DNA of 64,000 bases. It comes from Shewanella psychropiezotolerans. GTDB lineage: Bacteria > Pseudomonadota > Gammaproteobacteria > Enterobacterales > Shewanellaceae. How positions within the stretch are numbered: position 1 is the stretch's first letter; each line of letters starts with the position of its first letter. Below are positions 1-10,554 of this stretch, piece by piece. Below the pieces are notes generated by a model that was not told the DNA's origin, searched no databases, and saw only the letters and a list, made by a program, of their open reading frames with translations. Where the stretch lies: positions 2,286,001 through 2,350,000 of the forward strand of contig NZ_CP041614.1 of NCBI RefSeq assembly GCF_007197555.1, in the 5' to 3' direction. The position numbers and the translations under genes are program-made.

Positions 1-552
1 GGATATCTGCCTCTGGTAAAAGAGCAAGGTAAAAAAATAAAAGGCATTATCGTCGTTCAGAAAATATCAACGGCTCATTCCCTGTTAGACCTCGATGGAC
101 AGTTACTGGCCTTCCCGGCTCCTGCCGCCTTCGCCGCGAGTGTGCTGCCCAGGGCCAATTTGAAGATAAAGGGAATTAACAATCAAATAAAGTATGTGGG
201 ATCACATGACTCAGTTTATCTCGCCGTAGCCCAAGGGTTAGTGGCTGGGGGAGGAGGGGTCAAGAGAACCTTTAAAACCATGGATAAAGAGGTGACTAAG
301 CAGCTGCGAGTGCTCTGGGAAACGCCAGGATACACTCCCCATGCAGTGGCTATTCACCCAAGAGTGCCCGTCGGTGTCAGAGAAGAATTAATGATAAAGT
401 TCACTCAATTTTCTTCGACTCAAGAAGGAACCGTACTACTGGAAGGGCTTGGCTTTAAACCTTTCGAAGCCGCCAAGAGCAGTGATTGGAATGATGTGAG
501 AGCCTTAGGCTTAGGGGATTTCTCTAAGCCCTTAGAGACGAATGATAAATAA
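1..552 (+). CDS. PhnD-like periplasmic substrate-binding protein (5'-partial)
   Basis: The reading frame is open from the first base, so this is the C-terminal 183 residues of a gene that starts outside the window. The residues around GGGGVKRTF and ETPGYTPHAVAIHP resemble the second lobe of phosphate/phosphite/phosphonate-type (PhnD) ABC binding proteins, which bind a small ligand in the periplasm. No permease or ATPase gene follows. The next gene, 63 bp downstream on the same strand, is a membrane hybrid histidine kinase. I infer that the protein senses a ligand for that kinase rather than feeding a transporter, as is known for TorT/TorS and LuxP/LuxQ. The family call is moderately sure; the ligand is unknown. 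Confidence 0.7.
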   Translation, partial: GYLPLVKEQGKKIKGIIVVQKISTAHSLLDLDGQLLAFPAPAAFAASVLPRANLKIKGINNQIKYVGSHDSVYLAVAQGLVAGGGGVKRTFKTMDKEVTKQLRVLWETPGYTPHAVAIHPRVPVGVREELMIKFTQFSSTQEGTVLLEGLGFKPFEAAKSSDWNDVRALGLGDFSKPLETNDK

Positions 553-574
553 GCATGAGCCGCTTATTGTTTGT

Positions 575-602
575 AGATAAGAGATAAGAGATAAGAGATA
601 AG
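575..602 (+). repeat. Four tandem AGATAAG heptamers before the hybrid kinase
   Basis: Four perfect head-to-tail copies of AGATAAG run directly into the purine-rich Shine-Dalgarno stretch AGGGAGG, which sits about 6 bases before the ATG at 616. Short tandem repeats of this kind can gain or lose units by slipped-strand mispairing. Here a change in copy number would alter the spacing of upstream promoter or leader elements but not the reading frame. Confidence 0.85.
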
Positions 603-615
603 AGGGAGGTTACTA

Positions 616-3600
616 ATGACGTTTAGACTAAAAACGGTATTAGGCATCGCGCTAATAGAGGGCGTGCTTTTGATGCTGCTGGTTTATACCAGTGTCGATT
701 ATCTCAAGAGCTCTAATCAGGCTGAGATTGAAAAACGTGCCCGTTCAGTTGTGACGCTATTTGCAGCAGCGGCCAAAGATGCGGTTATCAGTACTGATGT
801 CTCTACCTTGCAGGAGTTGTCGAACGAGTTACTCGAAAATACTCAGGTCTTATATGTGGAAATTTATGATCGTAATAACTTGCTCGTAAGAGCGGGAGAA
901 CCGGCGTTAATCTCGGCTAACGCTCAAGAAGCCAGTGAAGAGGCACTAGCTAATCTGGGTGGCGGATTTGTCGACATAGAAGACGGTGTACTCGATGTGA
1001 AGGCCGACATTATTGAGTCAGGGTTTATGTTCGGTCATGTTGAGCTGGGGATTAGCATCCATGAGTTCGATCTGTTTTTAGCAAAAGCCACAACGCGTTT
1101 TAGCTCGATTGCCGGGTTAGAGATGTTGTTGGTTGCGCTTTTTTCTTGGTTATTGGGCAGTTATTTGACCAAAAACTTGAGTGAGTTGAAACGGGCATCT
1201 AAGAGAATACTCCAGGGGGAAACTGGGGTACAAATTCCTGTGAATAGCCATGATGAGATAGGTCAAACTACCCGGGCATTCAATCGAATGATTGAAAAAA
1301 TTGAGAAGAATGCTCAGGAGCTTGAGAGTGCCAACATCCGACTCAGTACGATTTTAGAGGCCGCTGTGGATGGGTTTATCATCATAGATACCAAAGGGAT
1401 CATCGTTCAGGTTAATCCAGCCGTCGGCCACCTTTTTGGTTATGACCAGGATGACTTGATTGGCCAGAACGTATCCATTTTCATGCCTAGCCACGAACGA
1501 CACATGCAAAATGATTTCCTGATGCGTTTCATTAACTCTAAAAGAGGGGTGCTACAAGGCAAGGGGAGGGAGCTGGTGGCACAACATAAGAGTGGTAAGC
1601 TTTTTCCCATCGACCTGTCTGTCTCTAAGATGTTGATTGATGGCGACGTCATGTTACTGGGCTTAGTGAAAGACTTAAGTGATATAAAACGAAAAGAGGA
1701 GGAGGCTAAACGGACCGAGTCTATTTTGCTCGCGACACTCGAGGCGAGCCAAGATGCATTAATAACCATAGATATCACAGGGCGTATTCAAGAGTTCAAT
1801 GAAGCGGCCAGTCATCTGTTTGGCCATAGTCGTGAACAGGCTCTGGGTGAGATTTTAGAGGATCTGATATTTGTCGATATCGAGAGAAAGGCTTTTAAGG
1901 AAGGACTGGAAATTTTCAGGAAAACTGGTAGTGGTCCAGCCATAAAGAAGAGCGTAGAACTCATGTCTATTCGGGCCGATGGTACTAACTTTCCGGTTGA
2001 GATGAAGATGATCCCGGTACAACTCGGTGATGAGATCTTACTCACCGCCTTCTTACACGATGTTTCAGAGCGTATGCAGTATGAGACTGAGTTAAAACAG
2101 GCTAAGGAGCAGGCTGAATTAGGCAGTAAGGCTAAATCCAGATTCCTTGCCACCATGAGTCATGAAATTCGCTCCCCATTGAATGCCGTGTTAGGTGGAG
2201 TGGAACTGATGCTTGACTCTAAGCTGAATAAAGATCAACGCATCTATGCACACACGGCTAAAGAGGCCGGTACAGCCCTATTGAGCACCATCAACGATAT
2301 TTTAGATTTTTCCAAGATTGAAGCGGGACAGATGGTGTTGGAAAATATGAGTTTCTCGCCTGCTAAGATGGTGGCTCAAGTGATGCAAATCTTAGCGCCT
2401 AAGGCTAATGATAAAGGGGTCAACTTAGCGACATTTATTAATCGAAATGTCCCGGATCTTGTCAAGGGAGATGCCCAGAGATTGCGTCAGGTACTGCATA
2501 ATCTCGTCGATAATGCAATTAAATTCTCCAGTGGTGGCTGCATTTCTGTAGAAATGTGGATTCCTGATAGCCATCACCAGGAAGTGCAACTGCACTGTGC
2601 TGTCACTGATGAAGGCATTGGCATTAGTCTGCCAGCTCAGAAGAAACTGTTTCAAGAGTTTAGTCAGGTCCATGATCAACATAATACCAACTACAAGGGC
2701 ACCGGATTAGGCTTAGCCATTTGTTCCGAGTTAATCACCATGATGGGGGGGAGATCGAGCTGAGTAGTCGCCTTGGACACGGTAGTTGTTTCAGGTTCAA
2801 CGTACGTTTACAGCTAGAGGAACAAAGAGACAGTTATCTTACCCATATTCCTGCACATGCCAGAGTATTACTGATTCATCCGGATAAGACCTTTTCTCAT
2901 CTGGTCAGAAAACAGTATAGCCAGTATGGGGTGCAGACCGTCAATGTGAGCCAATTAACGGACATCTTTAAAATCGAAGCAGTGAAAGGCAAGTTTAATC
3001 TTATACTGATCGATGACACTAGTTTATCTCAGTTGAGTTTAAACTTATCGAATCAATTTAAGCGCGATTTTCTGTTCGAAGATGGCTTAATTGCTGCGCT
3101 CATGTCGGGGTTAAGCCCTGAAATGCCTGTGGTCTTGGCCGATATTGGTTTAGAACAAGTGATCAACAAACCCTTGAGCCGAGAGATGTTGCTAGGTTTG
3201 CTCAGTGGTGAGAGTCAGGATGAATCAGATATCAGAGAGGTCGAGACCCTATTACCTGAACTGACATTGAGGAACAAACGTCTATTGCTAGCAGAAGACA
3301 GCCCTCAAATCGAGTCATAGCCGGGGCCATGTTAGCTAAATCGGGTTTCGAGGTTGAATTTGCCCATAATGGAAAAGAGGCCGTTAAAATGTCAGCCGAA
3401 CATAGCTATGGCTTGATATTGATGGATATGCGTATGCCTGAGATGGACGGTGTTGAGGCGACCAGAGAGATATTACTCGCTCGGCCCGATACTGTGATAT
3501 TAGCCATGACGGCCAATGTGTCGAAAGAGGACGTAGAGTCTTGCCTCGATGCTGGGATGAAAGCCTTTGTCGCGAAACCAGTTAATCAGGTCGAGCTGGT

Positions 3601-4144
3601 AAAGGCTATTAATAATTGGCTTCCCTCCTCAGATGTCGTTGAGTTGCCAAGCAAACATACTCAGGCAAAAGGGATAAATACCGACAAAGCTTGTGAAGCT
3701 AGTGTTCAGGAATTAAGCTTGGTTAAAGAAGCTACGATAGACGACATTATGAATGCTAAAACTGATAGCCCACAAATGATAGATAATGAAACAGGCATTG
3801 TGGACAAATTATTCGATGAGATGGTGCTGTCTGAGCTGGTCGATGCCCTTGGACAAGAGTCCATGAAAGGCATGTTCAATGTCTATCTTCAAGAGACCCA
3901 CGATCGTTTAGAAAAGTTAAAATCACTGAAACTGTCGATGAATTTTAACGAGATAGATGATCAGGCTCATACCTTGAAAAGCAGCTCTGGGAGTTTTGGT
4001 GCTCAAGCCCTCTATGAAGTGGCTAAATGTCTGGAAAAAAGTGCCCGGGATAAAGACAAAAGTGAAGTAGAGTCTTATATGCTAGAAGTACAGGAGATTG
4101 GAGAGCAGACCATAAAGGCCTTCAGGCAGCGCTTTGCCGCTTAG
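616..4144 (+). CDS. Hybrid sensor histidine kinase, PAS-PAS-HisKA-HATPase-REC-HPt (two apparent frameshifts)
   Basis: Once two one-base gaps are repaired this is a protein of about 1176 residues. The layout is: TM1 (about 8-27), a periplasmic sensor region, TM2 (about 163-185), HAMP, two PAS domains (about 245-365 and 370-490), a HisKA domain with phospho-acceptor His516 in HEIRSPLN, an HATPase with GTGLGLAI, a degenerate receiver, a good receiver (AEDS, MDMRMPEMDG, lysine in AKPV) and a C-terminal HPt with AHTLKSSS. It should autophosphorylate and relay through its own receiver and HPt to a separate regulator, presumably the sigma-54 regulator just downstream. Frame is lost in the G-run 2745-2751 (needs eight G) and the A-run 3307-3309 (needs four A). 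Both look like homopolymer undercalls, but a true pseudogene cannot be excluded. The start has a strong ribosome-binding site. Confidence 0.85.
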
Positions 4145-4226
4145 ATTTGGCGAACTAGATTGATCGATAAGAATATGGGTAAAACCATAAGTAAAGAAAT
4201 TGATAAAGGAAATAGGTAAAGAAAAT

Positions 4227-5729
4227 ATGGAAGTTAAGCACTCATTTACCGTTTTACTTGTTGAAGATAGCATGTCGTTGGGGGCATTGTATACTGAGTA
4301 TCTACGCTCCGAAGGAGCGAAAGTTACCCATGTTAATCATGGGGAAGATGCGTTAAGTGAACTGACGACTTGGCAGCCGGATCTGCTAGTGCTGGATATC
4401 AAGCTACCCGACATGTCTGGCATGGAGATACTGCAGAAAGTTCAATCTCAGTACCCAGATATTACCGTTATTATGATCACCGCCCATGGCACAATTGATC
4501 TCGCCGTCGAATCTATGAAATCTGGTGCTTTCGATTTCATTATTAAGCCTTTCGATGCTAAACGCCTATCCATCACAGTTCGAAATGCGCTGAAACAGAG
4601 ACAGCTTGTCAATTTAGTCGCCAATTATGAGAAAAGCTTACCTAAGGCCAATTATATGGGGTTTATCGGTGAATCCCTTGCGATGCAAACCGTATATAAG
4701 ACCATAGATTGCGTCGCCAATAGTAAGGCTTCGGCTTTTATCATAGGAGAAAGTGGTACCGGTAAAGAGGTCTGTGCTCAGGCCATTCATCATGCTGGCA
4801 ATCGCCGTGATAAACCTTTTATCGCACTCAACTGTGCCTCAATTCCTAAAGATTTGATAGAGAGTGAGATCTTTGGTCATACCAAGGGCGCGTTTACCGG
4901 AGCCGTCGCTAACCGAGATGGCGCAGCGACTCGTGCACATGGAGGTACCCTGTTTTTAGATGAAGTATGCGAGATGGAACTTGAGCTTCAAAGCAAGTTT
5001 TTACGATTCATTCAAACGGGGATCTTTCAAAGAGTCGGTGGAACCAAGGAGGAGAAAGTCGATGTGCGTTTTGTCAGTGCGACTAACCGGATCCCTTGGG
5101 ATGAAGTGATAGCCGGCAGATTTAGGGAAGATCTATTCTATCGCTTGCACGTAATCCCCATTGAGTTGCCCGCATTGAGAGTGCGCGGAAAAGATGTGCT
5201 GTTACTCGCTCACAAATTCTTAAAAGAATATAACGCCGAGGAAGGTAAGCAATTTAAAAGTTTCAGTGGTGATGTGAAAAAAATTCTACAGACTTATCAT
5301 TGGCCGGGAAATGTCCGCCAACTGCAAAATATTATCAGACAGATTGTTGTACTTAACTCCTCCGATATTATTGATGAGTCTATGCTACCTACGTTATTTA
5401 AATCAGACTCGGGAAGCGGTCAGACTCAAATTAAGCCGGTTATCTCCATCGCGAGTGCTAATCAGGCTTCGGCAATCAAGAACTGTGAGTCACTTGCTAT
5501 AGATGAGCTGGCTAGAAGCAACAAGTTGCAAGCAGCAGACTCAGAAATAGTTAAAGCTGAAACAATCATTCCACTCTGGCTGTCAGAGAAACAGACGATT
5601 GAGGCGGCGATTGAGCAGTGTGATGGAAATGTACCTAAGGCTGCGGCCATGTTAGACATCAGTGCCTCGACTATTTATCGAAAGCGTCAGGGATGGGATG
5701 AATTACAAGACGCTGTTTCTGAAAATTAG
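4227..5729 (+). CDS. LuxO-like sigma-54-dependent response regulator
   Basis: About 500 residues in three parts. The receiver has predicted phospho-acceptor Asp57 in LVLDIKLPDMSG. The AAA+ domain has Walker A GESGTGKE (about 174-181) and the sigma-54 contact loop GAFTGA (221-226). The C-terminal Fis-type helix-turn-helix ends in AAAMLDISASTIYRKRQGW. Proteins of this class activate RpoN-dependent promoters when phosphorylated; LuxO of vibrios is the closest family I recognise. ATG 4227 is preferred over the in-frame TTG at 4200 because it begins at the receiver domain. It lies 82 bp after the hybrid kinase, whose C-terminal HPt domain could phosphorylate it directly, replacing a separate LuxU-type protein. 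The target genes are not evident here. Confidence 0.88.
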   Translation: MEVKHSFTVLLVEDSMSLGALYTEYLRSEGAKVTHVNHGEDALSELTTWQPDLLVLDIKLPDMSGMEILQKVQSQYPDITVIMITAHGTIDLAVESMKSGAFDFIIKPFDAKRLSITVRNALKQRQLVNLVANYEKSLPKANYMGFIGESLAMQTVYKTIDCVANSKASAFIIGESGTGKEVCAQAIHHAGNRRDKPFIALNCASIPKDLIESEIFGHTKGAFTGAVANRDGAATRAHGGTLFLDEVCEMELELQSKFLRFIQTGIFQRVGGTKEEKVDVRFVSATNRIPWDEVIAGRFREDLFYRLHVIPIELPALRVRGKDVLLLAHKFLKEYNAEEGKQFKSFSGDVKKILQTYHWPGNVRQLQNIIRQIVVLNSSDIIDESMLPTLFKSDSGSGQTQIKPVISIASANQASAIKNCESLAIDELARSNKLQAADSEIVKAETIIPLWLSEKQTIEAAIEQCDGNVPKAAAMLDISASTIYRKRQGWDELQDAVSEN

Positions 5730-5788
5730 GCTAAGTGATTATAAAAGCGTAGAATCTTGGGCACTGATAAAGTATAAGAAGAGCCATT

Positions 5789-6544
5789 ATGAAGTACCTT
5801 GTTGACACTCACGCCCACACCATTGCCTCTACTCATGCTTATAGTACGGTTCATGATTACATTGCTGTGGCGAAAGAGAAAGGTTTGCGGTTATTTGCGA
5901 TAACCGATCATGGCCCGGATATGGCCGATGCCCCTCATTTCTGGCATTTTGTCAATTTGAGAGTACTGCCCAGAATTCTAGATGGCGTTGGTATTTTAAG
6001 GGGCATCGAGGCGAATATTAAAAATGATGCAGGAGAAATTGACTACTTTGGGGATTACCTGCAAGAGTTAGATATTGTGCTGGCCGGCTTTCACGAACCC
6101 GTGTTTCCCCCTGCAGATAAGCAGGCCCACACCCAGGCAATGATTAATACCATCGAAAGTGGCAATGTGGATATTATTACTCATCCGGGGAATCCGGCTT
6201 ATCCTATCGATATCAAGGCTGTGGCCATCGCTGCGGCCAGATCTCATGTGGCACTTGAAATCAATAACTCCTCGTTTAAGATGTCCCGAAAAGGCAGTGA
6301 GGCTAACTGCGTCGCAATCGCAAAAGCCGTTCGAGATGCTGGTGGCTTGCTAGTGATGGGCTCAGATTCTCATGTCGCCTTTAGCTTAGGTGAGTTCTCA
6401 CAAGCGCTGGAAATCATAGACGAAGCGGAATTTCCTGCTGAGAGAATATTAAATAGAAGTCCAGAGGCGCTGCTCACATTTCTTTCCAAAAGAGGACATA
6501 AGACTCTGGATGATTTTGCTGAGCTTTATCAAGAAAGGTTCTAG
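5789..6544 (+). CDS. PHP-domain phosphatase, YcdX family
   Basis: The 251 residues match the length and motifs of E. coli YcdX (245 residues). The N-terminal metal-binding motif is [17 protein letters not shown] follows, with histidines in [16 protein letters not shown] and GSDSHVAF that would complete the trinuclear metal site. YcdX-type proteins hydrolyse phosphate monoesters, and the physiological substrate is poorly defined. The gene follows the LuxO-like regulator by 59 bp and precedes a strong hairpin, so it probably ends this transcription unit. The link to signalling is only positional. Confidence 0.85.
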   Translation: MKYLVDTHAHTIASTHAYSTVHDYIAVAKEKGLRLFAITDHGPDMADAPHFWHFVNLRVLPRILDGVGILRGIEANIKNDAGEIDYFGDYLQELDIVLAGFHEPVFPPADKQAHTQAMINTIESGNVDIITHPGNPAYPIDIKAVAIAAARSHVALEINNSSFKMSRKGSEANCVAIAKAVRDAGGLLVMGSDSHVAFSLGEFSQALEIIDEAEFPAERILNRSPEALLTFLSKRGHKTLDDFAELYQERF

Positions 6545-6612
6545 GAAAGAGGCTCTAGGTTTTACAAAGCTAGAAGGCAATGCCTATTCGATTAGCAGTG
6601 TTCTATTAGGTA

Positions 6613-6650
6613 ATATAAAGCGGCTGGCACAAGTGCCAGCCGCTTTATAT
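6613..6650. terminator. Bidirectional hairpin between convergent genes
   Basis: A perfect 18-bp inverted repeat around a 2-base spacer, with a GC-rich core AGCGGCTGGCAC and A/T-rich flanks on both sides. It lies between the YcdX gene (plus) and the Wzi gene (minus) and fits a terminator used from both directions. Confidence 0.7.
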
Positions 6651-6712
6651 AAGCAAGGACGCCGACGTCAATTAACTCACGTACCGAGCGTCACATGACA
6701 TAGGAGCTTATA

Positions 6713-8178
6713 TTAAAAACTTCTTTCCCAGGCGGCGTACACCGTCGTATCCCAGTCATCACCACCGCTAGTCATATATTCACTATAACCTAAGGTGCCA
6801 CCGACTTTTAGCGTACCTTCATAGAAGGGTCTGTGATAGCTGGTATCGAACTGAACCATACGTTCATACTCGCCAGGTGATACCGGGTTGCCCCCCTCTG
6901 GATTAGAAGTATCTGTGCCATCGAAGTTGAGTTTTAGGTACCTCAGCTTGTTGGTGATACTTTGCCCGCCACCAAGTTGGGTGATCCCCCAACAACTAAT
7001 GTACGTGAATCATTGTCATAGGTACTGCCTAAGCTCTTGCCATAGTAGCGGTAGCCATCTTTGTAGAAGCCGTGCTCATACATGCAGTTGTAAATCTTGT
7101 CATCAAGGCCACAAGAGGCTGCCGTGTCAGCATATTCGATGAAGATTCGGGTATTGATATTGGCCAACACGAAGTCAATCCCGCCCATGTTAGACGCGTT
7201 AATCAGCTTGTTCTTACCGTTATGATAATCTTCATGGGTACGCTCATAGTAGATACCGTAGGGGATACCGAAGGCGGTATCTGACCAGCGAAAATCATAG
7301 CCGGCGAGCATGTTTTCCTGGCCATTTTCAAGGTCTGCCTCATTTCCACCACCATTAGCTAACCCATCCCACCAGTCACTTAAGCTATTGCCGTAGCCTT
7401 CACCGCCCCATTGCATGGTCCAGGAGAAGCCGACCTCCAATTTTGAGATGGGTCTGAGTGTACCGCGAGCGCCCCAATGCCTGGCTTCAGGCACGTAACG
7501 GTCGCTCTCCATTTGACTAAAACTGGTGGTGAACGTCCATGGACCAACCCAGTTGAGCCAAGGTGTTTCGAAGGCTTGGCTGTTATTGCGGCTAAAGGTG
7601 ATGCCTGGCATAGGTCTGGCGTTGGTGGTTTGAATGAGACCCGTATCCCAACCTGGTCCCCAGTACTTTTGCTGGGCACCGGCGCTGACAATCCAGTTAC
7701 CTAGCATGACGGCGGCGAAGCTGTTATCTAAACGCGCGCTATTTCCATCGATAGGATCGTAATGATAGCTGGCAGAAACTCTGCCACTGAACCAGTCTTT
7801 GGTGACTTCGGCATTCAATGTGGTTTCCGCTTTATCTCGGTAGTCATGACCAAAACCTAGAAAGCGAGCATTATCTGTTGCCGCTGCCAGTTTCACTTCG
7901 GCATTAAAGCTCTGATGATCTTTGTTATAGGCGGCCATAACACGGTCATAAGCGCTCGCCTGCATTGATGATAATTTTTCAACTTCAGCCTTATCCATAT
8001 CTTGCTTTAGCCCTGCCCACATCAAGGGGTAGGTCGTCACTGGCTGTAAAATAATGCCGGTATCGGCGAGCAATTGAATGTCGGCTCTTAGGGCAAGGTC
8101 GTCAGGTTCGACCCACCAGGCGGCTTGTGCCGATGCACATGTAAGAAGTAGCAGTCCAGATAATATTTTGAGTTTCAT
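6713..8178 (-). CDS. Wzi-family outer-membrane capsule assembly protein (one apparent frameshift)
   Basis: A signal peptide ending near CASAQA is followed by AWWVEPDDLALRADIQLLAD, typical of the mature start of Wzi-like proteins. The rest has the aromatic-rich, alternating pattern of a beta-barrel (for example WFSGRVSASYHYDP and WGPGWDTGLIQTTN). Wzi of E. coli is a lectin-like outer-membrane protein that anchors group 1 capsule. The frame breaks at the C-run 6986-6990: one added base continues it through ITQLGGGQSITNKLRYLKL to a stop at 6713 and restores a C-terminal aromatic strand (AWERSF). The total is then about 488 residues, normal for the family. It stands apart from the exopolysaccharide operon in the right part of the window. 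Confidence 0.8.
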
Positions 8179-8216
8179 TGTGATCCCTTATGTCATTGGC
8201 GGGAATTCTAAGGGAT

Positions 8217-8962
8217 TTAAGTCATGTGTGACAGTATTGAGATGATAAACAGTGAAAAATATATTTTTTGTATCGTTGAGATTTGACGCATGTTTGTTTT
8301 ATGTGTGTTTTGTTTTGTTTTTGATGTGGATTTGGAGAGAGATGAGTGAATAAAGAGATGAAACATATTCTCAATCGATAATGATTTGTTTTTATAAGTG
8401 TTTCTTAGGATCCATCGAGCCGCCATATGTCCCATCTCTGTGAGAGGGTAATCGATTGTTGAGAGTTTGGGATAGATATAATTGGCTAAACTGATATTGT
8501 CGAAGCCCACAATGTATATCTGCGAAGGAATATCGACATTGAATTGCCTGGCAGCATCCATGGCTCCTGCGGCCATCTCTTCGTTAGCACATATAAGTGC
8601 GGTAAAGGATTGCTCTGCTTTCATCAAGGCTTTAAATCCTTGGCTGTCACCTATTTCCAAGTTGTCTCCCTCATAAACCAGAGAGAGGGTAAACTCTAAG
8701 ACTCTGCTAATGCCTGTTTGTGACCCACTCATCATGGCACTGTAGAAGGGATCGTGTAGCTCAGGAAGTAGCACTCCGATACTATTAGAGCGACTGGAGG
8801 CGAGAGATTGAGCGATAGCGTTCGGCCTGTAATCAAGTTGTTTCATGGCATTGAGCACTTTCTTCTCGGTTTTTCACTCACCTTAGTATTTTTATTCATT
8901 ACTCTGGAGACCGTGGCTAACGATACTCCAGCTAGCACAGAGACATCATAAATTGTTGCCAT
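8217..8962 (-). pseudogene. Decayed LacI/GalR-family regulator
   Basis: From the ATG at 8960-8962 the sequence encodes a classic LacI helix-turn-helix (MATIYDVSVLAGVSLATVSR, then VMNKNTKVSEK). It loses frame at the T-run 8870-8874, where one added base gives KTEKKVLNAMKQLDYRPN. The effector-binding domain begins normally (SNSIGVLLPELHDPFYSAMMSG) but jumps to sequence that belongs roughly 95 residues later (YEGDNLEIGDSQGFKALM). The IVGFDN motif follows, then an atypical low-complexity tail. A normal member has about 340 residues; this has about 248. The frameshift could be a sequencing artefact, but the internal deletion cannot be, so I call it a pseudogene. It probably once controlled sugar genes near mak. 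Confidence 0.75.
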
Positions 8963-9590
8963 ATTTTTCCTTATTGTTCTTTCATGATTATTTTCTGTTA
9001 TGTTATTCTTTAACTTGCTGATTTACCCATGTTTATCCAAGTTTGTTGGCCTTGCCTTTAAGTAGGTCAAGATTCCTACCTAAGGGATTGCTCCATTGAG
9101 TGCATCACCTATAGTTTGATTTTGTTTGCTGCTAAGCGGGTAAAACATTACTAATACAGCAGCGCTAAATGCAAACATGGCAGGGTTCTAACTCATGAGA
9201 AGTTACCCAGCCAATGCTTTTATGGTGCCGACTTCAGCCTGGAATCCTCTGTATGAAAATACCTTGGATCGGGTGAAAAGTGCTCATTTTTCTTCTAGAA
9301 AGAGGGTGATGACTCGATATCGAACCCGAAAGCTAAAATCTCTATTTTAGCTCAGTCGATGGTGAATACGATTGCAGTAGACTAAGGTGACTATCTTTCA
9401 CTTGTGGCTTAACTTAATCTGGTGAGTATAGATGAGGTCAACTAGTACTTTTTCGATGTACTTTGATGAAAATGTTATTAAATATCTTAGAGGTTTACAG
9501 GCATAGTTATTATGCGTGCAATAAAAGTTGAGCGTGCCAGTCAGGCTAAAATAGTTAGCATTAATAAAGAGTCGATAGTGGAGTAAACAG
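8963..9590. other. 628-bp region without a recognisable gene
   Basis: It lies between the decayed regulator and mak. The only clear structure is a small hairpin at 9331-9352 (AGCTAAAAT, loop CTCT, ATTTTAGCT). A short open stretch beginning ATG near 9198 encodes about 50 residues that I do not recognise. The region may be the residue of sugar-utilisation genes lost together with the regulator. Confidence 0.5.
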
Positions 9591-10481
9591 ATGTTGCGAA
9601 TGGGCGTTGATCTTGGTGGGACTAAAATAGAGCTGGTAGCCTTGAATGCACAGGGGAAAGAGCTGTTTAGGAAACGTTTACCTACACCTAGGGAGTATGA
9701 GGCTACACTCGATACCATAGTAAGTCTAGTGGAGGAAGCCGAGACTAGATTGGGCATGACGGGAAGTGTCGGTGTTGGCATCCCAGGTGTTATCTCGCCC
9801 TTTTCAGGCTTAGTCAAGAATGCAAATTCGACCTGGATTAATGGCAAACCTCTGGATATCGATTTAGGTCTGCGTTTGAGTCGTGAAGTCAGGGTCGCTA
9901 ATGATGCTAACTGTTTCGCCGTCTCTGAAGCCACCGATGGTGCGGGCGCTGGCAAAGGTGTGGTGTTTGGCGTCATCATAGGCACAGGCTGTGGCGGAGG
10001 TATCGCCATCAATGGCCGGGTACACAGTGGCGGCAATGGGATATGTGGTGAGTGGGGCCATAACCCGCTGCCATGGATGTCGAAAGAGGAGTTTAATTCC
10101 ACCTCGTGTTTCTGTGGTAATCATGACTGCATCGAGACCTTTATTTCCGGCACTGGCTTTGTGCGTGATTATAACCAGGCCGGAGGCAATGTGACCAAAG
10201 GCTCTGAGATCATGGAGTTGGTCGATGCCGGTGATGTTCGGGCTGTGGCAGCGTTTGAGCGCTACTTAGACAGGTTGGCCAGATCCCTTGCCCATGTGAT
10301 CAATACGCTAGACCCTGATGTGGTCGTGTTGGGGGGAGGCATGTCCAATATCGATGCCATCTATCCTAAATTACCCGAAATATTGGCGAAATATGTACTT
10401 GGCGGCGAGTGTCGTACCCCAGTGGTGCAGAACCTTTATGGTTGTTCATCTGGAGTGCGGGGTGCCGCCTGGCTGTGGTAA
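9591..10481 (+). CDS. mak: Fructokinase (manno(fructo)kinase), ROK family
   Basis: The 296 residues match E. coli Mak closely along the whole length. They include the ATP-binding start [11 protein letters not shown], the long shared stretch [31 protein letters not shown], the phosphate/catalytic loop [27 protein letters not shown] and the ROK zinc site [12 protein letters not shown]. The C-terminus LGGGMSN...[11 protein letters not shown] is also shared. The enzyme phosphorylates fructose (and mannose) with ATP in the cytoplasm. No sugar transporter or hydrolase lies beside it, and the nearby LacI gene is decayed, so this may be what remains of a larger sugar locus. The start could be 9591 or 9600. 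Confidence 0.92.
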   Translation: MLRMGVDLGGTKIELVALNAQGKELFRKRLPTPREYEATLDTIVSLVEEAETRLGMTGSVGVGIPGVISPFSGLVKNANSTWINGKPLDIDLGLRLSREVRVANDANCFAVSEATDGAGAGKGVVFGVIIGTGCGGGIAINGRVHSGGNGICGEWGHNPLPWMSKEEFNSTSCFCGNHDCIETFISGTGFVRDYNQAGGNVTKGSEIMELVDAGDVRAVAAFERYLDRLARSLAHVINTLDPDVVVLGGGMSNIDAIYPKLPEILAKYVLGGECRTPVVQNLYGCSSGVRGAAWLW

Positions 10482-10554
10482 TAAAGTACCTAAAGCTGCA
10501 GAGATAACAACTTATGTTAGACTAGCCCAAAATTCGATTCACTGGGCTAGCAAC

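Noticed and set aside
2745..2763. Phase-variable G-tract switching the hybrid kinase off
   Set aside because: The tract is only seven G, and a second break of the same kind lies further on in the gene and others across the window. A common sequencing cause is more likely, though not proven.
6888..7704. Several plus-strand open frames opposite the Wzi gene
   Set aside because: They are shadows of the minus-strand Wzi gene, whose frame shows a signal peptide and barrel pattern.
9398..10102. Long minus-strand open frame across the start of mak
   Set aside because: It is antisense to a gene with strong homology to Mak, and its translation is proline-rich shadow sequence without recognisable domains.
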